Of a DNA stretch of 64,000 nt, positions 27,995-38,031 are shown in pieces; within the stretch, counting starts at the first letter, position 1, and every line of letters starts with the position of its first letter. The notes under the pieces were generated by a model. It was not told the origin of the DNA, made no database searches, and worked only from the letters and a program-made list of their open reading frames with translations. The position numbers and the translations under genes were made by a program. The DNA is from JAHEJN01 sp963787285 (lineage in GTDB: Bacteria > Actinomycetota > Acidimicrobiia > Acidimicrobiales > JAHEJN01), in the NCBI GenBank assembly GCA_963787285.1, contig CAWBCM010000020.1:239097-303096 (forward strand), in the 5' to 3' direction.

Positions 27995-29134
27995 TTAGTT
28001 GCGCCGGATGGCCATGATGGCCACGTCGTCGTCGATGGGGCCGGCCGCATAGTCGGTGGCCACGTCGACGAGGGTCTTGCACAACACATCGGGACTGATG
28101 CCGGGATCGCGACGCATGACCGTGGCAATGCGTTCCTCACCGAACTGCTCACCGTTGCGGCGCACCTCGGCCAGGCCGTCGGTGTACATGAGCAGCAGAT
28201 CGTCGGCCTTGAGCGAGATCTCCCGGCTGAAGTAGCCGCCCTTCGGATCGAGCATGAGCAGCGGGCCGGTGGAGCGCAGCGGCTGCACCTCGCGTTCGTG
28301 CCACAACAGCGCAGCCGGGTGCCCCGCCGATGCATAGCGCAGGGTGCCGGCCTCGGTGTCGAACACGACCACGACCAGCGAGATGAACTCCTCGATCCGG
28401 TCGGTGTCGCTCATGGTGCGGTTGAGCTCTTCGAGGGCCTGAGCCGGATCGCGGAACTGGCGCAGGAACACCCGCAGGAGGTACTTGGCCTGGAAGGCCG
28501 TGATCGACGACTCGACGCCGTGCCCGGCAACGTCACCGATGACCGCAGCCACTCGGGTGGGAGCCACACGGAAGATGTCGAAGAAGTCGCCGGCCATGAG
28601 CCCCGAGCCGGCCTGGTACACCCGACCGACCTCGAAACCGGTGAAGTCGGGCACCTCGTCGGGCGCGAGACGGGCGGCCCACGCCTTGGGGGCGAGGTCC
28701 TCCTGCTGGAGCGCCTCTTCGGCCCGCCGTTCGATCTCGTGGCGCGATTGCGCCGCCCTGGCCTCGATTGCGGCGGTGCGGGCCCACAACAGCGAGATGA
28801 ATGCCGGAACGGCGATGATGGCGAACAGCGCCACCCACGCCCGGTTGTCGACCACGGCCACGACGAAGCAGGCCACCGCCAACAGGAAGTAGAGCGACGA
28901 GGCGTGGGCCTCACGTCGCAGGCTGGCCCGGGCCACGGTGACCGCATCGGCGAGGTCGGACAGCCTCTCCTCGTCGAACTCGGTTTCCTCGTCGGCATCG
29001 AGCTGGCGACGAGCCTCGACGTGCTGGGCCCGCAGGCGGTTCCAGAACCGCCACCGGAGGCGAGCCGAACGAGCCCAAACCCCGGCCGCGAGCAGACAGA
29101 TGCACGCGACCACGATGAGAATCGGGGTCTCCAT
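27995..29134 (-). CDS. Membrane-bound SpoIIE/PP2C-type serine phosphatase
   Basis: 379 residues from ATG 29134 (METPILIVVACICLLAAG). One N-terminal helix, a short soluble part, then a helical hairpin (about residues 80-118) precede a PP2C-like domain from about residue 165. It has AGSGLMAGDFFDIF, VAAVIGDVAGHGVESS, SAGHPAALL and LLLMYTDGLAEVR. The metal-binding Asp residues of GDFFD and GDVAGHG are present. Such phosphatases usually act on anti-sigma-factor antagonists; no partner gene is adjacent. Confidence 0.88.
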   Translation of the reverse strand: METPILIVVACICLLAAGVWARSARLRWRFWNRLRAQHVEARRQLDADEETEFDEERLSDLADAVTVARASLRREAHASSLYFLLAVACFVVAVVDNRAWVALFAIIAVPAFISLLWARTAAIEARAAQSRHEIERRAEEALQQEDLAPKAWAARLAPDEVPDFTGFEVGRVYQAGSGLMAGDFFDIFRVAPTRVAAVIGDVAGHGVESSITAFQAKYLLRVFLRQFRDPAQALEELNRTMSDTDRIEEFISLVVVVFDTEAGTLRYASAGHPAALLWHEREVQPLRSTGPLLMLDPKGGYFSREISLKADDLLLMYTDGLAEVRRNGEQFGEERIATVMRRDPGISPDVLCKTLVDVATDYAAGPIDDDVAIMAIRRN

Positions 29135-29200
29135 TGGCAAGAGGGTAGTCGCCGGCTGTGACAACCGGGTTACGAGCCGCTTGTCGATGCCTGATGCGGT

Positions 29201-30514
29201 TCAGTCGTCGCGGCGCCGCACCCGGATCTTGATGGGGGTCGAGCCGAGATCGAATGCTTCGCGCAGCGATCGCTCGAGGTAGCGCAGATAGGTGCGGGGC
29301 AGGATCCGGTTGGCGAAGAGCGTGAAGGTCGGCGGCTCGGTCGCTCCCTGCATGGCGTAGAGCACCCGGGCGCCGTCGGGGGCCGCGTGATGCGCTTGGG
29401 CCGAGCGGATGACCCGGTTCACGTCGCGGGTGGGAATGCGGGTGTGATAGGCCCCGATGGTGTGGCGCAGCGCCGGGAGCAGCTTCTGCACGCCTTTGCC
29501 CGACAGTGCCGAGATCTTGAGCACCGGTGCCTCACCGAGGAAGTGCATCTTGCGCTCGAGCTGGTGCTCGATGTCGGCTCGTTCCTCGGCGTCGAGCAGC
29601 TCCCACTTGTTGAACACGACCACAATCGGACAGCCCGCGCCGTCGACACGTTCGGCCAGGCGCTGGTCCTGGTTGGTGATGCCCTCGGTGGCGTCGATCA
29701 CGAGCAGGGCGACCTCGGCTCGATCGACCGAATCGAGAGCCCGCACCATCGAGTAGTACTCGGTGTCCTCGTCGATGCGCGACTTGCGCCGCATTCCGGC
29801 GGTGTCGACGAACCGGATCTGGCCCAGCTCGGTCTCGACCACGGTGTCGACGGAGTCGCGGGTGGTACCGGGCATGTCGTGCACCACGGCCCGCTCGTCG
29901 CTCGACCAGGCGATTGAACAGCGTGGACTTGCCGACGTTGGGCCGACCGACGATGGCGATCGACAACACGGTCTCGTCGTCGCCGGCCTGTTCGCGAGCC
30001 TCGGCATCGTCATCGCGGCTCGGGAACAGGGCGACCAGAGCGTCGAGCAGGTCGCCGGTTCCCCGGCCGTGCAACGAGCTCACCGGATACGGATCGCCCA
30101 TGCCCAACGCGAGGAGGTCCCAGATTCCGGCTTCGTGCTTGGCATCGTCGACCTTGTTGGCCACCAGCAGAATCGGAACGCCCGATCGGCGCAGCACCTC
30201 GGCTACGGCGGTGTCCTCGTTGGTGACGCCCACCGCGGCGTCGACCACGAAGAGCACCACGTCGGCCTCGGCCATCGCCTGCTCGCTCTGGAACGAGACC
30301 TTGCCGTCGAGATGGTCGGCGTCGGCCGACATCCAACCGCCCGTGTCGATGAGGGTGAAGCTGGTGCCCAGCCAGTCGGCGTCACCGCCTTGCGGTCGCG
30401 GGTGACCCCGGGCCGTTCCTCGACGATCGCGTCGCGGCGGCCGAGAATACGGTTGAGCAGGGTGGACTTGCCCACGTTCGGGCGTCCGGCGATGACGACG
30501 ACGGGATCAGCCAT
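29201..30514 (-). CDS. der: GTPase Der/EngA, ribosome assembly (two frameshifts)
   Basis: Essential double-GTPase for 50S subunit assembly. From ATG 30514: first G domain GRPNVGKST, RPGVTRDRK, then a frame change at about 30392 (one base missing in GCGGTGACGCC restores DADWLGTSFTLIDTGGW), NKVDD, and second GRPNVGKST. A second frame change at about 29913 precedes DERAVVHDMPGTTRDS, DTAGMRRKSR, NKWE and the C-terminal KH domain (FTLFANRILPRTYLRYLERS). Total about 438 residues is normal. Since Der is generally essential, the breaks are probably sequence errors. The start overlaps the DUF512 stop. Confidence 0.93.
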
Positions 30515-31874
30515 GGCGGTGCTGCCCGAGCGCGGCTCGCAGAGCGATGCCGTCGGTGGGAACGATCTCGACCGGGCGCGGCAGATCGGCCGGGGTCGTG
30601 CCGTCGAGGAAGGCGCCGTTGGAGAGGCACACGTCGGGCAACAGGTAGCGGTGCCCGTGCGGCTCGTCGGCCAGAACCCGCTGGAGGTCCTCACCCACCA
30701 GCAGCCCGGCCACGCCGACGTTGCCACCGAAGAAACGGTTCTCGACGACGATGACCCGCACGTCGGGTCGGTCGACATCGGCGATGAGCGGCTCCAGCAC
30801 CTCCGCTCCCAGTGGCCCGGTGAGTATGCCGACCGGAGCCGACGCCCGGGGGGTGATCGCCACCGAGCCCGGTGCACGCGGTGCCCGGTAGCCCTCTGCG
30901 GGGGCACCGTCGACCCAGGCGAAGAACCCGGAGGCGGGCCGGGTGGCCACGTCGGTCTCGCCGCGGAACTCGGCCTCGAAGGTTCGGGCCATGCCCACAC
31001 CGTCCTCGTGCATGGCGAAGCCCTCGTAGGAATCGGCGGGCGGGAACGGACGACGGGCCATGAGGTAGTACTCATCGCTGGCAAAGGCCAGGCGGCGACC
31101 GAGGGTGGCGACGAACACGTCCTGCCAGTCGTGCACGGCGTCGATGACGGCGTTCGCCTCGGCCACGGTGTGGGGTCGCATCCGGGGCTCGGTGTTGTAC
31201 TTGGAGACGCCGAGGGGCACCACGCACACGCTCGCGAGCTCGGGGAACTGCTCGAGGATCCCGGCCATCGTGTCGTCGAACACGGCCCCGTCGTTGAGGT
31301 CGGGGCACACCACCACCTGGCCGTGCACCTCGATGCCATGATCGAGCAGCGCCCGCAGCCAGCGGAGGGTCGGGCCGCCGCGTCGGTTGCGGAGCATCTC
31401 GTTGCGGGCCTGAGGGTCGACCGCGTGGATGCTCACGTTCAGCGGCGAGAGCCGCTCGGTGATCACGCGTTCGAGGTCGGCTTCGGTGAAGCGGGTGAGG
31501 GTGGTGAAGTTGCCGTAGAGGAACGACAACCGGTAGTCGTCGTCCTTCAGGTACAGGCTCTTTCGCAGGCCCGGCGGGAGCTGGTAGATGAAGCAGAACT
31601 CGCAATGGTTGTCACAGGTGCGCACCTGGTCGAACAGCGCCGACTCGATCTCGAGCCCCAATGGCTCCCCCGCCGCCTTTGCGATCTCGATCTCGAACTG
31701 GAGATGGCCGCGGCGAACATCGAGCACCAGTTCGGCCTCGTCGGCGAGCTGCTGGTACTCCAAGACGTCGCGCGGTCGCTCGCCGTTCAGGGCGACCAGC
31801 TCGTCACCCACCTCCACGGCGGCGCGAGCAGCGGGTGATGCCGGGGCGACAGCCACGACACGAGGTGCAGACAC
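30507..31874 (-). CDS. DUF512 radical-SAM protein with N-terminal PDZ domain
   Basis: 455 residues. A PDZ-like domain (about 1-60) precedes a radical-SAM cluster motif C-x3-C-x2-C, seen as CDNHCEFC near residue 88. LYGNFTTLTRF and SIHAVDPQARNEMLRN follow, and the C-terminal DUF512 part has PLGVSKYN and VVENRFFGGNVGVAGLLVG. This is a conserved neighbour of der in many bacteria, with no established reaction. It overlaps der by eight bases. Confidence 0.9.
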   Translation of the reverse strand: MSAPRVVAVAPASPAARAAVEVGDELVALNGERPRDVLEYQQLADEAELVLDVRRGHLQFEIEIAKAAGEPLGLEIESALFDQVRTCDNHCEFCFIYQLPPGLRKSLYLKDDDYRLSFLYGNFTTLTRFTEADLERVITERLSPLNVSIHAVDPQARNEMLRNRRGGPTLRWLRALLDHGIEVHGQVVVCPDLNDGAVFDDTMAGILEQFPELASVCVVPLGVSKYNTEPRMRPHTVAEANAVIDAVHDWQDVFVATLGRRLAFASDEYYLMARRPFPPADSYEGFAMHEDGVGMARTFEAEFRGETDVATRPASGFFAWVDGAPAEGYRAPRAPGSVAITPRASAPVGILTGPLGAEVLEPLIADVDRPDVRVIVVENRFFGGNVGVAGLLVGEDLQRVLADEPHGHRYLLPDVCLSNGAFLDGTTPADLPRPVEIVPTDGIALRAALGQHRHG

Positions 31875-31956
31875 CCATAGAGCCTACGGGCAAGGGCCTG
31901 CCGGGCCCCGAAACTCCTCCGGGCCGCGCTGGCGACCCCCGCTACGGTTTCGGTTC

Positions 31957-33147
31957 ATGGACATCACCTACGGCGTCGCCACCCCTGACGACGGTGAGGC
32001 GCTCTTCGCGCTCGCCTGCCAGGCCTTCGGGAACACCGCCGCGTACGACCCCGACCTGCCGACGGCCGACCCGGAACGGGTCCGGGTGGCCCGACTCGAC
32101 GGCAAACCGGTCAGCAAGGTGGCGGTGTTGGGCATGGGGCAGTTCGTGAACGGCGGCCGAGTGTCGATGGCGGGTGTCACGAGCGTGACGGCTGCCGCGC
32201 AGGTCACGGGTCGGGGGGTGACCAAACGACTTCTGTCCGACGCGCTCGCCGATTCCGCCGAACGCGGTGAATCGATCGCGGCGCTGTACCCCACCACCGC
32301 ATCCCTGTACCGGTCGGTGGGCTTCGAGGTGGCCGGCGGGTGGGCCCGGCGGGCGCTGCCGGTGGCCGAGCTGCGGCGCGATCGCGACCCTGCCGTCGAG
32401 GTCCAGGCCGCAACGGTCGACATCCTCGTCGACGACTACGACGTGTATCGGCGCCACGCGGGGCGCAACAACGGCTGGATCGACCGTCCGGCGAACTATC
32501 GGGAACGCGGCCTCCATTTCGCTCGTCGGGACACCAAGGAGAAGTCGGTCACGGCCTATCGCGCCGTTCGCGACGGAACCACCTTGGCCGTCGCCATCGC
32601 CACCGTCACCCAGCCCACGAGCGTGAGCCACCGGATGTACGACCTCGACGTGAGTCAGTTCTGGGGCGAGCCCGAGGGCCTGACCGCGCTGGCGGCGACG
32701 TTGGCCGGATACGAGACGGTCGCCGGCGAGATCCACACGCTGCTCCCCCGCCACGACCTCGGCGCCCTCACCCTGCACCCTCAGCACAGCCACGTGATCG
32801 AGGAGTGGCCGTGGATGGTCCGCATCCTCGACGTTGCCGCCGCGATGAGCGCCCGGCGGTCGCCCGCCATCGCCGGCGAGGTGCACCTGCAGATCCACGA
32901 CCCGCTCTTCGCCGCCAACGACGGTCCGTGGGTGCTTCGAAGTGCCGATGGCAATCTGGTCGCCGAGCGCGGCGGCCATGCGGCCGTCGACCTCGCGATC
33001 ACCGACCTCGCGGCGATGTACACGGGCTTCCAGCCGCCGGCGGTGCTGGCCGCGGCCGGTCGACTCGGTGGGGCCGGCGAGCACGACGTCACCTGGCTCA
33101 CCCATGCGTTCGGATGTGCCGAGCCCACCATGGTCGACTTCTTCTGA
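31957..33147 (+). CDS. Eis-like GNAT N-acetyltransferase with SCP2-type C-terminal domain
   Basis: 396 residues from ATG 31957. The N-terminal GNAT half has VSMAGVTSVTAAAQVTGRGV and TKRLLSDAL, the acetyl-CoA loop region, then TASLYRSVGFEVAG. A second GNAT-like half follows, and a C-terminal sterol-carrier-like domain (LQIHDPLFAANDGPWVL, DLAITDLAAMYTGFQPP). The three-part layout equals the Eis family. Members acetylate amines such as aminoglycosides or protein lysines; the real substrate is unknown. Divergent from the DUF512 gene. Confidence 0.87.
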   Translation: MDITYGVATPDDGEALFALACQAFGNTAAYDPDLPTADPERVRVARLDGKPVSKVAVLGMGQFVNGGRVSMAGVTSVTAAAQVTGRGVTKRLLSDALADSAERGESIAALYPTTASLYRSVGFEVAGGWARRALPVAELRRDRDPAVEVQAATVDILVDDYDVYRRHAGRNNGWIDRPANYRERGLHFARRDTKEKSVTAYRAVRDGTTLAVAIATVTQPTSVSHRMYDLDVSQFWGEPEGLTALAATLAGYETVAGEIHTLLPRHDLGALTLHPQHSHVIEEWPWMVRILDVAAAMSARRSPAIAGEVHLQIHDPLFAANDGPWVLRSADGNLVAERGGHAAVDLAITDLAAMYTGFQPPAVLAAAGRLGGAGEHDVTWLTHAFGCAEPTMVDFF

Positions 33148-33198
33148 CAACGATTCCCCCCTGACCCGATCCTCCGGGAGCACGCCTACGCTGACCCC

Positions 33199-34236
33199 AT
33201 GGCCGTCGACCGAATCCTTGTGGCTGCACCACGGGGTTTCTGTGCCGGCGTGGAGATGGCCATCAAAGCCCTCGGCTGGATGGTGCGCACCTTCGACGGA
33301 CCGGTGTACTGCTACCACGAGATCGTCCACAATCGCCGGGTGGTCGAGCGCTTCGAGGCGCTCGGTGTGGTGTTCGTCGACGACATCGCTGAGGTGCCCG
33401 CCGGCGCGCCCGTGATGCTCTCTGCGCACGGATCGGCACCCGAGGTGGTCACCGCCGCGGCATCCACCGGGCGATTCGCTGTCGACGCCGTGTGCCCCTT
33501 GGTCACCAAGGTGCATCACGAGGTGAAGGTGCGGGCCGGCCGCGGGTATCGCATCGTCTACGTGGGTCACGACGGCCACGAGGAGGCCGTGGGCACCATG
33601 GCGGTTGCCCCGGCGGCCATCAGTCGCGTCGAGTCGGTCGAGGAAGTCGCCGCGCTACCGGACTTCGAGGAACCCGTGGCGCTGTTGGCCCAGACCACCC
33701 TCAGCCACCGCGACTGGGCCGATGTGGCCGACGCCGCCAAACAACGCTTCCCCGACATGTGGACACCCGGTCGATCCGACCTGTGCTTCGCCACCACCAA
33801 CCGCCAGCAGGCGCTGCTCGAGATCGTCGATCGCTGCGACGCCATGGTGGTCGTCGGGTCGGCCAACTCGTCGAACACGCGAGCGCTCGAGAGCCTGGCC
33901 GTCGACGCCGGGTGTGAGCGGGTAATCCGGATCAACGAGGCCTCCGAGCTGCCCGACGACCTGCACGGCGTGGTCGGTCTCACCGCCGGCGCGTCGGCTC
34001 CCGAAGACCTCGTCGCCCAGGTCATCGAGCGACTGGCACCAGCCGCGGGGGTCGAGGAGATTCGGGTCACCGACGAAGAGGAGTACTTCCCCCCGCCCCG
34101 ACAGCTCCGTGATCTCGTCGATGCCGTCTCCGAGGCGCTGCGCGTCACCCTGGGAGCCACCGCCGATGCGGCGCCCGCCAACGACCGGGCCATCGACGCG
34201 AGCGATGTGCTCGCGTCCCTCGAGGCCACCGCCTGA
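33199..34236 (+). CDS. ispH: 4-hydroxy-3-methylbut-2-enyl diphosphate reductase
   Basis: Last step of the MEP pathway, giving IPP and DMAPP via an Fe-S cluster. 345 residues. The three cluster cysteines are in APRGFCAGVEMA (C15), DAVCPLVTKVHHEV and SDLCFATTNRQ. The active-site segment YHEIVHN and the late SNTRALESL and EYFPPPRQL fit. The isoprenoids made would be needed for the retinal of the two opsins in this window. It converges on plsC with a 16-base gap. Confidence 0.96.
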   Translation: MAVDRILVAAPRGFCAGVEMAIKALGWMVRTFDGPVYCYHEIVHNRRVVERFEALGVVFVDDIAEVPAGAPVMLSAHGSAPEVVTAAASTGRFAVDAVCPLVTKVHHEVKVRAGRGYRIVYVGHDGHEEAVGTMAVAPAAISRVESVEEVAALPDFEEPVALLAQTTLSHRDWADVADAAKQRFPDMWTPGRSDLCFATTNRQQALLEIVDRCDAMVVVGSANSSNTRALESLAVDAGCERVIRINEASELPDDLHGVVGLTAGASAPEDLVAQVIERLAPAAGVEEIRVTDEEEYFPPPRQLRDLVDAVSEALRVTLGATADAAPANDRAIDASDVLASLEATA

Positions 34237-34252
34237 TCGACTGATCGAAGGG

Positions 34253-34954
34253 TCAGTCTTGGGGCGAGTTGGGGGTGCCGGCCCGCCGTTGGGCTTCGTC
34301 GAACAGCGACTGCACTGCGTGGTACAGCTCGTCGGTGACGCGTTCGACCTCGGCTCGCGGCACCCGTTTGCCCTCGAGCCGGGGCGGTGCGATCGGCTCA
34401 CCGTAGAGGAACACCAGTTTGCTGGGCCGGGGCAAGAACTGGCCCTTGGGCATGGCGTGCTCGGATCCGCCGATGCCCACCGGCAGAATCGAAACCTGGG
34501 CTCTGCCCGCCACGTAGGCCACGCCCCGCAACAGCGGTTGGACCACCGGACCCGACTTGCGCTCGCCCTCGGGAAACATGGCCAAGGGCTCGCCGCGTCC
34601 GAGCACACGCACTGCGGCTTCGAGGGCTTGACGGTCGGTGGCGTCGCGACGAACCGGGAACCCACCCACCAGCGTGAGCAGCCAGGTCCAGAAACGGTTC
34701 TTGAACAGGCTGTCCTTGGCGAAGTACCGGAGCCGTCGCGGACAGGTGGAGCCAAGAACGGGGACGTCCAGATTCGATCGGTGAACCGGCGCGATGATCA
34801 CGGCGCCCTTCTTCGGCAGGTTCTTCGCCTCGTGCACGTGGCCGCGGAAATAGAGCAGCACCAGCAAGCGGGCGAGGAAGTGCGCCCCGTGGTAGAAGAC
34901 CCGGGAGGGCAGGCTCATCGCGCCGCCCTTCAACCGCTCATCGACCTCGTTCAC
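34253..34954 (-). CDS. plsC: 1-acylglycerol-3-phosphate acyltransferase
   Basis: 233 residues from GTG 34954. The acyltransferase HX4D motif is HRSNLD, the second motif is GGFPVRRD and the third is FPEGERKSG (the common Thr of FPEGTR is replaced by Glu). ILPVGIGGSEHAMPKG is the fourth block. It makes phosphatidic acid at the inner membrane face. The start overlaps the stop of aroA-cmk (GTGA), matching the frequent cmk-plsC pairing in bacteria. Confidence 0.9.
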   Translation of the reverse strand: MNEVDERLKGGAMSLPSRVFYHGAHFLARLLVLLYFRGHVHEAKNLPKKGAVIIAPVHRSNLDVPVLGSTCPRRLRYFAKDSLFKNRFWTWLLTLVGGFPVRRDATDRQALEAAVRVLGRGEPLAMFPEGERKSGPVVQPLLRGVAYVAGRAQVSILPVGIGGSEHAMPKGQFLPRPSKLVFLYGEPIAPPRLEGKRVPRAEVERVTDELYHAVQSLFDEAQRRAGTPNSPQD

Positions 34955-36918
34955 GCAGGGTCCTCGGGCACCAGGCTCACCACGTGATCGACCACGGCGT
35001 CGATACCGAGCGCCGATGTCTCGATCACAACGGCGTCATCGGCCCGGATCAGCGGATTGTGCTCGCGGGTGGAGTCGGCCGTGTCGCGTCGAACGAGGTC
35101 GGCGGCCACGGTCTCGTAGTCGAGATCGGTGACCTCCTTGGCCCGCCGCCCCGCCCGGACCTGGCTGTCGGCGGTGAGGAAGAACTTCGCTCGGGCGTTG
35201 GGAAACACCACGGTGCCGATGTCGCGACCCTCGATGACCCCTCCGCCCTTGCGAGTCGCCCACTCGCGTTGGCGGGCCTGGAGCTCTTTGCGGACCTCGG
35301 GATTGGCGGCGATGGTCGAGACGGCTCGCGTGACCTCGGGCCCGCGGATCTCGACGCTGCAGTCGACTCCTTCGACGAAGACACCCTTCGGTGAGACGTC
35401 GATGTCGATGGCCCGTGCCATCGAGGCGACCGCTTCGGCATCGGCAGGGTCGACGTCATAACGCAGGGCGGCGAAGGCGACGGCCCGGTACATCGCACCC
35501 GTGTCGAGATAGTCGAGCCCGAGGCGGTCGGCCAAGGCCTTCGCCACGGTGGACTTGCCCGATCCCGAGGGTCCGTCGATGGCGATGACGCGACGAGCCG
35601 CCGAAGTGGCCGGGGTGGGATCCGACTCCGGCGCGGTCGTCGGCGACGACAGGGCAAGGATCGTGGGGAAGAAGCCGGGGAATGTCTTGGCGACACAGCC
35701 GGGGTTCTCGATGCTGATGCCCCCCTTGACCAGGCCGAGCACGGTGAAGGCCATGGCCATGCGGTGGTCGTCGTCGGTCGCCACCACTCCCCCGTCGGTG
35801 TCGCCGCCGACCACCCGGAATCCGTCGTCTTCCTCGACGGCCTCGATGCCAAGGCGGGTGAGCTCGCGGACCGGACCGGCGAGGCGATCGGACTCCTTCT
35901 GGCGAATGAACCCGATGCCGTGAACCGTTGTGGTTCCCTGCGCGCACGCGGCGATCGCCGCAAGGGTGGGTGCGGTGTCAGACAGGTGGGCGAGGTCCAC
36001 GTCGACGCCACGGAGTCCGTCGGCGGGACCGGTGACCCGGACGCCGGTAGCCGTCTCGTCGATGGTCGCCCCCATCTCCTCGAGCACGCCGAGGAAGCCC
36101 ATGTCACCCTGGAGCGACGCCGAACTCAGGCCACGGACATCGATTCGACCACCGGATGCTGCGGCCAGACCGAAGAAGTACGAGGCCGTCGATGCGTCGG
36201 GTTCGATCCGGTACTCGCGCGGGTGATAGCCGCCCCCGTGGACCACGTAGCGGTTGCCGTCGACCTCGACAGTGGCGCCGAAGGCCTGCATCACGGCCAC
36301 GGTCATGTCGAGGTAGGGCTCCGAAACGACCTGGCCGGTCAGCTGAATCTCGAGACCCCACGGCAGGCAGGGTGCGGCCAGAAGGAGCCCGGACGCGAAC
36401 TGGCTCGAGACATCGGCGGGCAGGGACACCCGTCGCGCAACGGCGATCGCGCCTGTGACCCGAATCGGGAGGTGACCCTCGTCGGTGGCCGTGGCTTCGA
36501 TGCCCATGGAGCGGAGGGCGTCGACGAGATCGGCGAACGGGCGCCTCCGGAGCTGTTCGTCGCCGTCGATCGTGTACTCGCCCACACCGAGGGCAGCGAC
36601 AGCAGCGAGGAAGCGAGAGGTGGTTCCCGACTGGCGGGCGTCGATGGTGAGTGGACCGGGTGCCGGACGACCCCCGACGCCCTGAATCGAGTGGTGCCCG
36701 TCGCCTTCGTCGGTCACCACGGCACCCAACAACGTGATGCCGTCGATCATCGCCTCGGCGTCGTCGGCCAGAAGAACGTTCTGCAGCCGAGAGACACCGT
36801 CGGCGAGCGCGGCGCACACCAGGGCACGGTTGGTGATGCTCTTGGAGCCGGGCAGCTCGACGGCCCCCGAGATCGGTGCACTCAGCTTGGGGATCGGCAG
36901 CGGGTCGGGAGTGGTCAT
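34951..36918 (-). CDS. aroA-cmk: Fused EPSP synthase and cytidylate kinase
   Basis: 655 residues in one frame. Residues 1 to about 430 are AroA: ELPGSKSITNRALVCAAL, DARQSGTTSRFLAA, ADVSSQFASGLLLAAP and VHGIGFIRQKESDRL with the phosphoenolpyruvate and shikimate-phosphate residues. After an about 15-residue linker, residues from about 445 are CMP kinase: VIAIDGPSGSGKSTVAKALA, LDYLDTGAMYRAVA and VIEGRDIGTVVFPNA. The fusion joins shikimate and pyrimidine metabolism in one polypeptide. Translation is coupled to tyrA upstream and plsC downstream. No shift or linker oddity suggests an error; the domains are contiguous. Confidence 0.95.
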   Translation of the reverse strand: MTTPDPLPIPKLSAPISGAVELPGSKSITNRALVCAALADGVSRLQNVLLADDAEAMIDGITLLGAVVTDEGDGHHSIQGVGGRPAPGPLTIDARQSGTTSRFLAAVAALGVGEYTIDGDEQLRRRPFADLVDALRSMGIEATATDEGHLPIRVTGAIAVARRVSLPADVSSQFASGLLLAAPCLPWGLEIQLTGQVVSEPYLDMTVAVMQAFGATVEVDGNRYVVHGGGYHPREYRIEPDASTASYFFGLAAASGGRIDVRGLSSASLQGDMGFLGVLEEMGATIDETATGVRVTGPADGLRGVDVDLAHLSDTAPTLAAIAACAQGTTTVHGIGFIRQKESDRLAGPVRELTRLGIEAVEEDDGFRVVGGDTDGGVVATDDDHRMAMAFTVLGLVKGGISIENPGCVAKTFPGFFPTILALSSPTTAPESDPTPATSAARRVIAIDGPSGSGKSTVAKALADRLGLDYLDTGAMYRAVAFAALRYDVDPADAEAVASMARAIDIDVSPKGVFVEGVDCSVEIRGPEVTRAVSTIAANPEVRKELQARQREWATRKGGGVIEGRDIGTVVFPNARAKFFLTADSQVRAGRRAKEVTDLDYETVAADLVRRDTADSTREHNPLIRADDAVVIETSALGIDAVVDHVVSLVPEDPA

Positions 36919-37979
36919 CGGGGCAGCGTTCGGATCGAGGGTCGGTATTCGTGCGCCATCAACGCTCCCAACAGTCGTTCGGCCAGCCGCGACTCGACCA
37001 CCAGCACCAGGACACCACCTGATCCCTCGACCGAGTGGGCGATCTCCAGGTCGAAGATGTTGACGTCGATGTCGGTGGCCAGCCTGGTGATGCGGGCGAT
37101 CTCGCCCGGGCGGTCGAACACCGGCACGCGAACGACCGAGAGCTCGACGTCGACGGGGGCCGTGGTCGGAAGATTGACACGAGCTCGCTGCGCCGCCCGC
37201 AGGATGTCGAGCAGCCGAGCCGTGTCGTTGTCGGCCACGACCCTCCGCATCTCCTCGAGCGCCGCCACCAGGTCGGCGAGCACGTCGACGATCGCGTCGG
37301 CATTCGCGGCGCAGATGTCGGGCCAGATTCCCGGGTGGCCCGACGCGATTCGGGTCATGTCGCGGAATCCTCCGGCCGCCAGCCGCAGCAATACCCGGTG
37401 CTGATCCGATCGGTCGTCGGCCAGTCGCATGAGGGTGACTGCGGTGAGATGCGGCACATGGGACACCATGGCGACGAGACGATCGTGCTGGGCCGGATCG
37501 AGGGTGACGACCTCAGCGCCGAGCGACGTGACGATGGAGCGCACGGTGGCGAGGGCCTGATCGTCGGCGTCGGCTCGCGGGGTGAGAACCCAGGTCGCGC
37601 CCTGGAAGAGGTCGGCGCGGGCGCCCTCGACCCCCTCTTGTTCGGAGCCGGCCATGGGGTGGCCGCCGATGAAACGTGGATCGACGATCGCCTCGGAGAT
37701 CTGGGCCTTCACGCTGCCCACGTCGGTCACCGGCCCGCCGGTGCGGGCCAGCGCATCCTTGACCGCATCCGCGATGCTGAGCGCAGGTGTGGCCACCACG
37801 GTGAAGTCCGCATCGTCGGGCCAGCCGACGTGATCGATGGCACCGATCGCCACCGCCCGAGCGAGGGAGTCCTCGTCGGTGTCGACACCGTGGACGATCC
37901 AGTCCCGGGCTCGCAGCGCGGCACCGACAGACCCTCCGATCAGGCCGGTACCGACCACAACTGCACGACCCTGGGACAT
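36915..37979 (-). CDS. tyrA: Prephenate dehydrogenase with ACT domain
   Basis: 354 residues. The NAD-binding loop is VVVGTGLIGGSVGAAL, the catalytic His lies in GGHPMAGSEQEG, and VSHVPHLTAVTLM is a family block. The last 75 residues (VRVPVFDRPGEIARITRLA) form an ACT domain, likely for feedback by tyrosine or phenylalanine. It overlaps aroA-cmk by four bases, forming an aromatic-biosynthesis operon with it. Confidence 0.93.
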   Translation of the reverse strand: MSQGRAVVVGTGLIGGSVGAALRARDWIVHGVDTDEDSLARAVAIGAIDHVGWPDDADFTVVATPALSIADAVKDALARTGGPVTDVGSVKAQISEAIVDPRFIGGHPMAGSEQEGVEGARADLFQGATWVLTPRADADDQALATVRSIVTSLGAEVVTLDPAQHDRLVAMVSHVPHLTAVTLMRLADDRSDQHRVLLRLAAGGFRDMTRIASGHPGIWPDICAANADAIVDVLADLVAALEEMRRVVADNDTARLLDILRAAQRARVNLPTTAPVDVELSVVRVPVFDRPGEIARITRLATDIDVNIFDLEIAHSVEGSGGVLVLVVESRLAERLLGALMAHEYRPSIRTLPR

Positions 37980-38031
37980 CGTCGGGTGATGCTACTGGCC
38001 CGACGCCCGCACCCGGGCCTCGAATCCGAAC

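Noticed and set aside
29201..30514. der interpreted as a pseudogene or as two split GTPases
   Set aside because: Both breaks are one-base events in otherwise perfectly conserved sequence of a normally essential gene; sequence error is simpler.
29763..31838. Long plus-strand open frame opposite der and the radical-SAM gene
   Set aside because: Mirror of two well-identified minus-strand genes; composition typical of a GC-rich shadow frame.
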